In this document: piece after piece, positions 1-7,152 of the stretch | Position numbering within the stretch: the stretch's first letter is position 1 | Layout: each line of letters starts with the position of its first letter | Assembly: GCF_014982855.1 (NCBI RefSeq) | Contig: NZ_JADCKF010000003.1 | Span: 186,001 to 250,000 of the forward strand | Direction: 5' to 3' | Source of the DNA: Pseudoflavonifractor gallinarum | GTDB lineage: Bacteria; Bacillota; Clostridia; Oscillospirales; Oscillospiraceae | Length of the DNA: 64,000 nt | The notes under the pieces: generated by a model | Seen by the model: only the letters and a program-made list of their open reading frames with translations | What the model was told of the DNA's origin: nothing | The model's database searches: none | Position numbers and translations under genes: made by a program

Positions 1-428
1 TTGTGGTCCCCGAGCAGGACATTGACTACGAGCACGATCTGATGGAGCCCATCCGCCGGGCCCGTCTGAGCGGACGCACGCATTTCATGGTCATTGTGGC
101 GGAAGGCGTGGAGGGCGGCGCCTACGGCGTCGCGGAGAAGATCCGGGAGGCCACCGCGCTGGATACCCGCGTCACCATTCTGGGCCACGTGCAGCGGGGC
201 GGACGTCCGTCCTCCCGGGACCGGGTGACTGCCACCTACATGGGTTACGAGGCGGTCAAGCTCCTGGCAGCAGGGGAGAGCAACCGGGTCATCTGCCTCC
301 AGGACGATCAGTATGTGGATTTTGACATTGCGGATGCGCTTTCCATGAAAAAGAGCCTGGATCAGCAGACTTACAGCGTGATGCGGGCACTGACCGGCAT
401 GGAGCAGGTCCGCCTCAAGGATCAATAA
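1..428 (+). CDS. pfkA: ATP-type 6-phosphofructokinase, C-terminal fragment (5' end outside window)
   Basis: The frame is open at the left edge and stops with TAA at 428, leaving about 141 residues, under half of the usual ~320. Visible PfkA signatures are AEGVEGGAYGV and the fructose-6-phosphate-binding block ILGHVQRGG followed by PSSRDR (fragment residues ~59-75). The enzyme commits fructose 6-phosphate to glycolysis in the cytosol. The phosphate-donor motif lies outside the window, so ATP as donor is inferred from the PfkA-like C-terminus. It faces a PPi-type phosphofructokinase tail to tail across a short gap holding two terminator hairpins. Confidence 0.9.
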   Translation, partial: VVPEQDIDYEHDLMEPIRRARLSGRTHFMVIVAEGVEGGAYGVAEKIREATALDTRVTILGHVQRGGRPSSRDRVTATYMGYEAVKLLAAGESNRVICLQDDQYVDFDIADALSMKKSLDQQTYSVMRALTGMEQVRLKDQ

Positions 429-435
429 GCAACCA

Positions 436-478
436 GAAAGCGCCCGATCGGATTACCGGTCGGGCGCTTCTATCTTTC
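436..478 (+). terminator. Intrinsic terminator after pfkA
   Basis: Hairpin with 14-nt arms at 438-451 and 456-469 (AAGCGCCCG / CGGGCGCTT ends) and an ATTA loop, followed by TCTATCTTT. It sits 8 bases after the pfkA stop. Confidence 0.8.
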
Positions 479-489
479 GCTCGAAATGG

Positions 490-533
490 ACAAAAAAACA
501 CAGGGACGGGAGAGAACCCGTCCCTGTGTTTTC
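490..533 (-). terminator. Intrinsic terminator after pfp
   Basis: Perfect 14-nt arms at 497-510 and 517-530 (ACAGGGACGGG / CCCGTCCCTGT) around an AGAGAA loop. On the minus strand the stem is followed by a run of T (A run at 492-497), and T follows on the plus strand too, so it may work in both directions for the convergent pfkA and pfp. Confidence 0.85.
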
Positions 534-555
534 ATTTTAATGGCGAAAGCGCCGA

Positions 556-1797
556 TTACATGGAGGTGGTGAGGACCTTCTTCAGCTTGGCGAAGCGGGG
601 GAGAGAGTTCTCCTTGGGGCCGTTGGCCTCGCCCTGGATCAGGGGCAGGACATAGTCGATGAAGGGCTGCTCGATCCCGTTGCCGGCGGCATTGATCCAC
701 TCGCGGGGCACCTTCTTCTCGAAGTTGGCCACGATGTCCAGGGGCTCCAGCACGGTCTCGCAGTGATAGCCGCCCTCACGGCTGCACTTGAAGGCCACCA
801 TCTTGTCGGTGACGCCGGAGACAGCGGCCTCCACAGCGGCCTTACCGGCGGCAAAGGCCTCCTCGATGTCGGTCTTGGAAGCCACATGGGAGCCGCAGCG
901 CTGGAGCAGGGAGAGCTCGATGCCGCGCACCTTGGCGCCGGTCTTGGACTTGACCACCTCGGCCAGCATGGCAGCCAGGCCGCCCAGCTGGGCATGGCCG
1001 AAGCCGTCGGTGGCAGAGGTCTTGGCCTCGGACACGAAGGAGCCATCGGCATAGTGGATGCCCTCGGACACGGCGATCATGCACTTGCCGGTCTTGTTGT
1101 AGATGGCCTGCACGTCGGCGATGAAGCGGTCCATGTCAAAGTCGACCTCGGGCAGGTAGATGAGGTCGGGGCCGTAGCCGGCCCAGGTGGCCAGGGCGGC
1201 GGAGCCGGCCAGCCAGCCAGCGTGGCGGCCCATGATCTCCACGATGGTGATCATGCCGGTGTCATAGACGTGGGCATCGCGATGCACTTCCATGCAGGAG
1301 GTGGCGATGAACTTGGCCGCGGAGGCAAAGCCGGGGCAGTGGTCGGTGCCGTTCAGGTCGTTGTCGATGGTCTTGGGCACGCCGATGATGCGGCACTCAT
1401 AGCCGGACTTCTGCATGTACTTGGAGATCTTGTTGCAGGTGTCCATGGAGTCGTTGCCGCCGTTATAGAAAAAGTAGCGAACGTCGTATTTTTTGAAGAT
1501 CTCCAGGATACGCTTATAATCAGTATCGTCCTTGTCGGGGTCGGCCAGCTTGTAGCGGCAGGAGCCCAGCTCAGAAGAGGGGGTATATTTCAACAAATCC
1601 AGCTCGGCGGCATCCTCCTGACCCATGTCATAGAGGCGGTCCTCCAGCACACCCTTGATGCCGTGGGCAGCTCCCAGCACCCGAGTGATGTTCCCATTGT
1701 CCAGTGCAGTGCGAATTACGCCCAGCGCACTGGCGTTAATCACCGCAGTAGGACCACCGGATTGGCCAATAATGCACGCGCCCTTGAGTTCGTTCAT
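556..1797 (-). CDS. pfp: Pyrophosphate-dependent phosphofructokinase
   Basis: Reversibly phosphorylates fructose 6-phosphate using PPi, sparing ATP in anaerobic glycolysis. 413 residues. The substrate loop GGPTAVIN is at ~14-21. The donor-site motif reads GGNDS (113-117), with Asp where ATP enzymes have the second Gly of GGDGS, and PKTIDND (141-147) carries the Lys typical of PPi enzymes; MGRHAGW is at 189-195. These residues support the PPi assignment by family knowledge; activity is not proven. ATG at 1797 follows GGGAGG with 8-nt spacing. It is divergent from the aldolase gene fba and convergent with pfkA, so three consecutive glycolytic functions are clustered. Confidence 0.9.
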   Translation of the reverse strand: MNELKGACIIGQSGGPTAVINASALGVIRTALDNGNITRVLGAAHGIKGVLEDRLYDMGQEDAAELDLLKYTPSSELGSCRYKLADPDKDDTDYKRILEIFKKYDVRYFFYNGGNDSMDTCNKISKYMQKSGYECRIIGVPKTIDNDLNGTDHCPGFASAAKFIATSCMEVHRDAHVYDTGMITIVEIMGRHAGWLAGSAALATWAGYGPDLIYLPEVDFDMDRFIADVQAIYNKTGKCMIAVSEGIHYADGSFVSEAKTSATDGFGHAQLGGLAAMLAEVVKSKTGAKVRGIELSLLQRCGSHVASKTDIEEAFAAGKAAVEAAVSGVTDKMVAFKCSREGGYHCETVLEPLDIVANFEKKVPREWINAAGNGIEQPFIDYVLPLIQGEANGPKENSLPRFAKLKKVLTTSM

Positions 1798-1862
1798 AGC
1801 TTAATCCTCCCGTTAAGTGTTTTTTGCGTTGTTTTTGTGCAGTTTTTTCCTTTCTTAACTGA

Positions 1863-1898
1863 GAAATTTAGATATTTATGTACTCAAATCTAAATTTC
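1863..1898. promoter_or_regulatory. Inverted repeat in the pfp/fba divergent promoter region
   Basis: Perfect 11-bp arms at 1863-1873 (GAAATTTAGAT) and 1888-1898 (ATCTAAATTTC) separated by 14 bases, in an AT-rich gap between two divergent glycolytic genes of a GC-rich genome. A possible -10 for fba (TATTAT) lies a few bases beyond the right arm. The layout suits an operator for a dimeric regulator, but no regulator is identified. Confidence 0.45.
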
Positions 1899-1980
1899 GC
1901 ATTATTATATCATGCCCTCTTGTAATTATCAATGTCTAATGATAAAATCTACTTGTAATTTAAAAAAGGAGATGAGCCTT

Positions 1981-2946
1981 ATGCCTCTCGTTACCACTAC
2001 TGAAATGTTCAAAAAGGCCTATGACGGCGGATATGCCATTGGTGCATTCAATGTCAACAACATGGAGATCGTTCAGGGCATCACTGAGGCGGCCAAGGAA
2101 GTCAATGCTCCCCTGATCCTTCAGGTTTCCAAGGGCGCCCGCGCCTATGCCAACCACACCTACCTGATCAAGCTGGTGGAGGCCGCTATTGAGGAGACCG
2201 GTCTGCCCATCTGCCTGCATCTGGACCACGGCGATTCCTTCGAGCTGTGTAAGTCCTGCATCGACGGCGGCTTTACCTCCGTCATGATCGACGCCAGCTC
2301 CAAGCCTTTTGCTGAAAACATTGAGATCACCCGCAAGGTCGTCGAGTATGCCCATGACCACGGCGTCGTCGTCGAGGCTGAGCTGGGCGCGCTGGCCGGC
2401 GTAGAGGATGAGGTCAACGTCTCCGCCGAGGACTCCCACTACACCCGTCCCGAGGAGGTCGAGGAATTCGTCTCCAAGACCGGCTGTGACTCTCTGGCCA
2501 TCGCCATCGGCACCAGCCACGGCGCTTACAAGTTCACCGCCGCTCAGTGCACCCGCAATGAGAAGGGCGAGCTGGTTCCCCCTCCGCTGCGCTTCGACAT
2601 CCTGGACGAGATCGTCAAGCGTCTGCCCGGCTTCCCCATCGTGCTCCACGGTTCTTCCTCCGTGCCCCAGGAGTTCGTGCGGATGATCAACGAGAACGGC
2701 GGCAAGATGCCCGACGCTGTCGGCATCCCCGAGGAGCAGCTCCGTCAGGCCGCCCGCGGCGCCGTTTGTAAGATCAACATTGACTCCGATCTGCGCCTGG
2801 CCATGACCGGTACCATCCGTCAGTTCTTCAACGAGCATCCCGAGAAGTTCGACCCCCGCGAGTACCTCAAGCCCGCCCGCGCCAACATCAAGGAGCTGGT
2901 CAAGCATAAGCTGATCAACGTCCTGGGCTGCGACGGAAAGGCGTAA
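1981..2946 (+). CDS. fba: Class II fructose-1,6-bisphosphate aldolase
   Basis: Cleaves fructose 1,6-bisphosphate into dihydroxyacetone phosphate and glyceraldehyde 3-phosphate; zinc-dependent class II enzyme of glycolysis and gluconeogenesis. 321 residues from the chosen start. LHLDHG (79-84) contains the catalytic Asp and first zinc His; AELGALAG and AIGTSHGAYKF are further class II signatures, and VLHGSSSVP is the phosphate-binding loop. The frame is open further upstream, but AAGGAG at 1967-1971 sits 9 bases before ATG 1981 and directly abuts the ATG at 1972, so 1981 is preferred. A strong terminator follows. Confidence 0.93.
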   Translation: MPLVTTTEMFKKAYDGGYAIGAFNVNNMEIVQGITEAAKEVNAPLILQVSKGARAYANHTYLIKLVEAAIEETGLPICLHLDHGDSFELCKSCIDGGFTSVMIDASSKPFAENIEITRKVVEYAHDHGVVVEAELGALAGVEDEVNVSAEDSHYTRPEEVEEFVSKTGCDSLAIAIGTSHGAYKFTAAQCTRNEKGELVPPPLRFDILDEIVKRLPGFPIVLHGSSSVPQEFVRMINENGGKMPDAVGIPEEQLRQAARGAVCKINIDSDLRLAMTGTIRQFFNEHPEKFDPREYLKPARANIKELVKHKLINVLGCDGKA

Positions 2947-2961
2947 TCGATCCAAGTCTTG

Positions 2962-3002
2962 AAAAATGCGATGTGTTCCTTTCGAACACATCGCATTTTT
3001 TT
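2962..3002 (+). terminator. Intrinsic terminator after fba
   Basis: Arms at 2962-2978 and 2984-3000 (AAATGCGATGTGTTC / GAACACATCGCATTT) with a CTTTC loop, ending in seven T. Begins 16 bases after the fba stop. Confidence 0.9.
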
Positions 3003-3064
3003 GCTCTCCGCAGGCGCAATCCGGAGGAATCGGGCATACAATGCTTCGGAAAGGGGAGTGCTGT

Positions 3065-3568
3065 ATGCTGACATTTCCATACGATCGCGTCCGTGCCGTG
3101 ACTTATGCGCACCAGTGGGCCTATCGCCGGAACCCGCGCTACTACGACTACCAGGACATCGGAGGGGACTGCACCAATTTTGCCTCGCAATGCCTCTATG
3201 CCGGGTCCGGCGTCATGAATTTTACGCCCACGTTTGGGTGGTATTACCGCAATGCCAACGATAAAGCGCCTGCATGGAGCGGCGTGGAGTATTTTCGGAA
3301 TTTTTTGGTGCGGGAAGAGGAGAATGAGGGCCCCTTCGGCAGAGAAGCCCCCATGGCGGACATCAAACCGGGCGATTTTGTCCAATTGGATCTCGGATAT
3401 GGCCGCTTCAGTCACACTTCCATTGTGGTGGCCGTGGGAAGGCGTCCGAACCCGCAGAATATCCTGGTGGCCACCCATTCCATGGATTCCGATTACCGGC
3501 CGCTCCGCTCCTATTCTTACGAAAAAGTGCGCTTTATTCACATATTAGGGGTAAGATCCCTCATTTAA
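3065..3568 (+). CDS. Amidase-domain (amidase_6-like) protein
   Basis: 167-residue protein resembling the putative amidase/cysteine-peptidase family known as amidase_6. The N-terminal YDRVRAVTYAHQWA helix leads to GGDCTNFASQ (33-42), which would hold the catalytic Cys36, and FSHTSIVV supplies a candidate His117. Many relatives act on peptidoglycan or spore cortex, but no signal peptide is visible here, so location and substrate are open. ATG 3065 is chosen because AAGGGGAG lies 6 bases upstream and homology-like sequence begins there; the frame extends upstream into the fba terminator. Apparently monocistronic. Confidence 0.75.
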   Translation: MLTFPYDRVRAVTYAHQWAYRRNPRYYDYQDIGGDCTNFASQCLYAGSGVMNFTPTFGWYYRNANDKAPAWSGVEYFRNFLVREEENEGPFGREAPMADIKPGDFVQLDLGYGRFSHTSIVVAVGRRPNPQNILVATHSMDSDYRPLRSYSYEKVRFIHILGVRSLI

Positions 3569-3623
3569 TCCCAAAATCAGGCTAAAACAGGGAGGAGGGC
3601 AGGGGGGAGAGGCCCCCAAAAAC

Positions 3624-4613
3624 TCATTCCTCTTCCGAAGAGGATTCCGCTTTTTTTCTCCGGATCTGGCCCAGGGGATTGGCCTTTGCGGCGGTCCTCA
3701 GATTTTCATTGTCCACGTGGGTATAGATCTGGGTGGTGTTCAGGTTGTCGTGCCCCAGGACTTCCTGCAAGGTACGCACATCCACGCCGTTTTGCAGCAT
3801 CAGAGTGGCCGCGGTGTGCCGCAGCTTATGGCTGGAGTAGAGCGTGCTGTCCAGGCCGGCCTTTTTCAGACGCTGTTTGACCATATAGTGGACCGCGTCC
3901 TTGGTCATACGGGTATGCTTTCGGGTGATGAACAGGGCGTCCGGATCGGCCGAGGCACAGTGGCTGCGTTCCTCCAGCCAGTCATCCAGCGCCTGCCGGC
4001 AGGCGTCGTTCAGAAAGAGCACCCGTTCTTTGTTGCCCTTGCCAAGTACGCGGATCTGGTTGTCCCGCACATCGGTCAGATTCAGGGCGACTAACTCGGA
4101 AATCCGCATGCCGCAGTTCAAAAAGAGGGTCAGGATGCAGTAATCCCGGGCCTGATTGGGCTCGTCCACGTGTTCCAGCAATTGGATACACTGCTGGAGG
4201 TCCAGATACCGGGGCAGCGTTTTTTTCAGCCGCGGGGCATCCAGATCATTCATGGGATTTTCTTCGATCAATTTCGCCTTGCTGGTCAGATACTTATAAA
4301 AGGAGCGGATGGTGGCGACTTTCCGGGCACGGGTGGGTGCGCTCAGGCTGCGATCCCGGTCCAGGTAATCCATGAACGCATAGACGTCGGCCAGCGTGAC
4401 GCTGCGCGCCAATGCGAGATCCACATCGGAAACCGAAATCTCATCCATGGGAGTCTGGGCCGGCACACATTTTTTTTGCAGCTTCATGAAGCGGAAAAAG
4501 GTGCGCAGGTCCAGATAATATTCGTCGATCGTTTTTAAAGAGTGACCCTGAATGGTGCGATGATACGTCAAAAAATCACGGATTAATTTCGGAGCTTCGG
4601 TACGGTAGTCCAA
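3624..4613 (-). CDS. Tyrosine recombinase, XerC/XerD type
   Basis: 329-residue site-specific recombinase with the complete catalytic set: Arg170 in GMRISEL, Lys in GKGNKER (191-197), HKLRH (262-266), His288 in LGHDN and the nucleophile Tyr297 in TQIYTH. The N-terminal SAM-like DNA-binding domain spans ~1-110. It has the size of housekeeping Xer proteins that resolve chromosome dimers at dif; no dif site was recognised. The start is TTG at 4613 with no Shine-Dalgarno in front, but an in-frame TGA eight codons upstream leaves no better start and the DYRTEAPKL N-terminus looks family-typical. A micro-ORF and a palindrome lie directly upstream. Confidence 0.85.
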   Translation of the reverse strand: MDYRTEAPKLIRDFLTYHRTIQGHSLKTIDEYYLDLRTFFRFMKLQKKCVPAQTPMDEISVSDVDLALARSVTLADVYAFMDYLDRDRSLSAPTRARKVATIRSFYKYLTSKAKLIEENPMNDLDAPRLKKTLPRYLDLQQCIQLLEHVDEPNQARDYCILTLFLNCGMRISELVALNLTDVRDNQIRVLGKGNKERVLFLNDACRQALDDWLEERSHCASADPDALFITRKHTRMTKDAVHYMVKQRLKKAGLDSTLYSSHKLRHTAATLMLQNGVDVRTLQEVLGHDNLNTTQIYTHVDNENLRTAAKANPLGQIRRKKAESSSEEE

Positions 4614-4681
4614 GGTGCGTCGAATGGGGTTTCAGGGCCCAAATCGGGCCAAAACCGGAGAAGAGCCGGAAAACCCTCCAC

Positions 4682-4750
4682 TCAACTCAACAAAATTTTT
4701 ATTTTGTTGAGTTGTAAATAGGGGCCCATCGGCACTTCCCCAAACGCCAT
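4682..4750 (-). CDS. 22-residue micro-ORF upstream of the Xer-type recombinase
   Basis: ATG at 4750 follows an excellent AAAGGAGG site with 5-6 nt spacing; TGA is at 4682-4684. The peptide begins MAFGEVPMGPY and ends NKIKILLS. Its last eleven codons are encoded by the 4683-4714 palindrome, and its stop is 68 bases before the TTG of the recombinase, which lacks a ribosome site. It may be a regulatory leader peptide. No homology is recognised, and conservation is unknown. Confidence 0.4.
   Translation of the reverse strand: MAFGEVPMGPYLQLNKIKILLS
4683..4714. repeat. 32-bp palindrome with perfect 14-bp arms
   Basis: Arms CAACTCAACAAAAT (4683-4696) and ATTTTGTTGAGTTG (4701-4714) with a TTTT spacer. 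It lies between radA and the recombinase, inside the micro-ORF. The AT-rich stem without a following T run argues against a terminator. It could be an operator, an RNA structure, or a binding site for the neighbouring recombinase. Confidence 0.7.
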
Positions 4751-4839
4751 TCTGTCCTCCTTTCTCGGGTGTCATATCGTTGGTTTCGCGTTATACATCT
4801 ATCTATGTGCAAAGTTCGTGTTGTACGTCTGTTTTTCTC

Positions 4840-6219
4840 TTACAGGATGGCAGCCAGCGCCTCCCGGATGTTTTTGACGCGGATCAGCTGCAAGCCATCC
4901 GGGATCGACAGCGTGCCGCTGCTGCGCGCCGGGATCAGGCACTTGGTAAAGCCCATCCGGCGCACTTCGCTCAATCGCTGGCCCAGTGCGCTGACCGAAC
5001 GCAATTCGCCCGTCAGTCCGACCTCTCCAATGGCCGCCAGATCGTTTGGAATGGGCTTATCCCGAAAACTCGATGCCAGCGCCATGATCATGGCCAGATC
5101 TGCGGCGGGCTCCTCCAGACTCAGGCCGCCGATCACGTTGATATAGGCGTCGCAGGTGCTGACCATCAGCCCGCCCCGTTTTTCCAGCACGGCCAGCAGC
5201 AGCACAGCCCGGTTGAAATCAAAGCCGTTGGAGGTGCGGCGCGGCACGTTGAAGCTGGTGGGCGCCAGCAAGGCCTGCACCTCGGCCAGCACCGGACGCA
5301 CGCCCTCCATCACACAGGTCACACAGGTGCCCGGCGTATCCTGTGGGCGCCCGTCCAGCAGCATCTCGGATGGATTGGGAACTTCTGACAATCCGTGGTC
5401 GGCCATCTCAAAGACCCCGATCTCATTGGTGGCGCCAAACCGGTTTTTCGCGGCCCGCAGGATGCGGTAGGCCATCTGCTGCTCTCCTTCGAAATACAGC
5501 ACACAGTCCACCATGTGCTCCAGCACTTTCGGACCTGCGATGGAGCCCTCTTTGTTCACGTGTCCAATGACGAAAATAGTCACACCACTCCCCTTTGCCA
5601 GCTGCATCAGGGTCATGGTGCACTCCTTCACCTGCCCGACGCTTCCCGGTGCGGTGGAGAGATCTCCATTGTAGAGGGTCTGGATGGAGTCGATGATCAG
5701 AATATCCGGATTCAAGGAGTTTACCGCCTCCACTACCTCCTCCAGATTGGTCTCGGAGAGCAGATAAAGTCCGTCGCTGTGGATCTGAAGGCGCTCCGCC
5801 CGCAGCTTGATCTGGCGCTCCGACTCCTCCCCGGAGACATAGAGCACCTTGGAAAAGCGGCAGAGATGGTCACAGATCTGGAGCATGAGGGTGGATTTGC
5901 CGATGCCCGGCGCACCACCCACCAGGACCAGGGAGCCCTTGACCGCTCCCCCGCCCAGCACCCGGTCCAGCTCGCTCATCCCCGTCTCAAAGCGCAGCTC
6001 GTGGGTGGCCTCGATCTCCTTCATCTGCTTGGGCAGTCGGAGCGACGTGCGTCCGCTCTCCCGCATGGATACGCTCATGCTGCTGCCGGCGGCCTTTCGC
6101 TTGCTCTCGGCGGGCCGCTCGGTGATGGTGTTCCATGCGTGGCAGGCCGGGCACTGCCCCGCCCATTTGGGCAGCTCGTTTCCGCACTCTGTACAATAAA
6201 ATTGGACCTTTGCTTTCAT
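4840..6219 (-). CDS. radA: DNA repair protein RadA
   Basis: Bacterial RadA/Sms, a DnaB-like, Lon-like ATPase that drives branch migration in recombinational repair. 459 residues, the normal length. The N-terminal zinc finger has Cys9, Cys12, Cys23 and Cys26; the Walker A GGAPGIGKST is at ~101-110, the Walker B ILIID near 173-177, and the RadA-specific KNRFG motif at 258-262. The C-terminal Lon-protease-like domain is present (EPAADLAMIMAL, RSVSALGQRL). It follows the cwlD-like gene by 13 bases on the same strand and probably shares its promoter. Confidence 0.95.
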   Translation of the reverse strand: MKAKVQFYCTECGNELPKWAGQCPACHAWNTITERPAESKRKAAGSSMSVSMRESGRTSLRLPKQMKEIEATHELRFETGMSELDRVLGGGAVKGSLVLVGGAPGIGKSTLMLQICDHLCRFSKVLYVSGEESERQIKLRAERLQIHSDGLYLLSETNLEEVVEAVNSLNPDILIIDSIQTLYNGDLSTAPGSVGQVKECTMTLMQLAKGSGVTIFVIGHVNKEGSIAGPKVLEHMVDCVLYFEGEQQMAYRILRAAKNRFGATNEIGVFEMADHGLSEVPNPSEMLLDGRPQDTPGTCVTCVMEGVRPVLAEVQALLAPTSFNVPRRTSNGFDFNRAVLLLAVLEKRGGLMVSTCDAYINVIGGLSLEEPAADLAMIMALASSFRDKPIPNDLAAIGEVGLTGELRSVSALGQRLSEVRRMGFTKCLIPARSSGTLSIPDGLQLIRVKNIREALAAIL

Positions 6220-6232
6220 CTGTATAAGCTCC

Positions 6233-6949
6233 TCACATTTGCGTCAGTTCCTGGAGCCAGGCTCCTGACAGCACCACGGCCAGCTGACACTGGTACACGC
6301 TGCTGCGGAGCTTTGCCTCCTCCTCCGGATTGGTCAGAAAGCCGCATTCCACCAAAATGGCCCGGCAGGAAATATGATTCATGAGATAGACATCTTTGGA
6401 AATGGGCTTGGCGGCCCGCTGGTTGGACGGATCCAGAGTCTCCCGCAGCAGCGTCTGCGTCCGCTCCGCAAAGGGCAGAGTCAGACTCTCGTTGGCATAG
6501 AACACCTGCGCGCCATGGTAGGCCCCGTTGGGAAAGGAATTCTGGTGGATGCTCATGAGCGTGGCCTCCGGAAACTGCTCGATCTGCGCCACACGGTTGT
6601 GGAGATCAGAGCGTTTTTTCTCCCGCAGGCTCTGGGCCGAGCTGTCATGGAGCGAGCGGTCATCCCGGCGCAGCAGCAGCGGCGGCTGCCCGCAGAAGGC
6701 CAGAATATCCTCCATATTGCATGCGATGGCCAGATTGATCCCACTCTCCGGCGTGCCGGTGAGGGAGACCGCTCCCCCATCCTCCCCACCGTGTCCCGCG
6801 TCGATGATCAGAAGCTCCGATGGGTCCCCGGAGGCCGGCGCAAAAGCCGGAACCCGTTCCGAGCGATTCGGAAGCAATGCCACCGCCAAAAGCAAGAGCA
6901 GCGCGATCCCGGTCCACCGCTTTTTCCGTATGTAGTTCATCCAATCCAT
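6233..6949 (-). CDS. N-acetylmuramoyl-L-alanine amidase, CwlD-like
   Basis: Amidase_3-type zinc hydrolase that removes the peptide from muramic acid; CwlD proteins make muramic-delta-lactam in spore cortex. 238 residues: an N-terminal membrane anchor (~13-26) then IIDAGHGGEDGG (48-59) with zinc ligands His53 and Glu56, SIHQNS with the third zinc His, and VECGFLTN with the catalytic Glu. ATG 6949 is chosen because GGGAGGGAG lies about 4 bases upstream; a longer frame starts at 6982. The spore role is inferred from size, anchor and family. Forms an operon with radA. Confidence 0.8.
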   Translation of the reverse strand: MDWMNYIRKKRWTGIALLLLLAVALLPNRSERVPAFAPASGDPSELLIIDAGHGGEDGGAVSLTGTPESGINLAIACNMEDILAFCGQPPLLLRRDDRSLHDSSAQSLREKKRSDLHNRVAQIEQFPEATLMSIHQNSFPNGAYHGAQVFYANESLTLPFAERTQTLLRETLDPSNQRAAKPISKDVYLMNHISCRAILVECGFLTNPEEEAKLRSSVYQCQLAVVLSGAWLQELTQM

Positions 6950-7007
6950 AGTCTCCCTCCCCTGCCGTCCCATCTTATGCAACCAGAAGGGCCACTATGT
7001 GAAGTAG

Positions 7008-7036
7008 ATTATAACACATATGTTCCATGCAGGCAA
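7008..7036 (-). promoter_or_regulatory. Sigma-A promoter of the cwlD-like/radA operon
   Basis: Minus strand: TTGCCT (-35, 7031-7036), 17-bp spacer, perfect TATAAT (-10, 7008-7013), about 60 bases before the ATG at 6949. Confidence 0.75.
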
Positions 7037-7070
7037 TTGTTCCCCGGAACGCGCTGTCCTCTCCATCAAG

Positions 7071-7116
7071 AAACGAGCGCCCGGCGCACAGATCTCTCTG
7101 TGTTCCGGGCGCTCTC
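7071..7116 (-). terminator. Terminator after the aminotransferase gene
   Basis: Arms GAGCGCCCGG (7075-7084) and CCGGGCGCTC (7105-7114) enclose an inner ACAGA/TCTGT stem; on the minus strand GTTTCTT follows. Located 37 bases beyond the aspC-like stop. Confidence 0.75.
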
Positions 7117-7152
7117 CTTATTATATTATAAGGTAGAATTACGTAAATTGAG

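Noticed and set aside
763-1893. 376-codon open frame opposite pfp
   Set aside because: Antisense shadow rich in Gly/His/Val, typical of GC-rich frame mirroring; pfp is clear on the other strand.
3603-3619. G-run/C-run stem before the recombinase 3' end
   Set aside because: No T run follows in the direction of the recombinase; not called a terminator.
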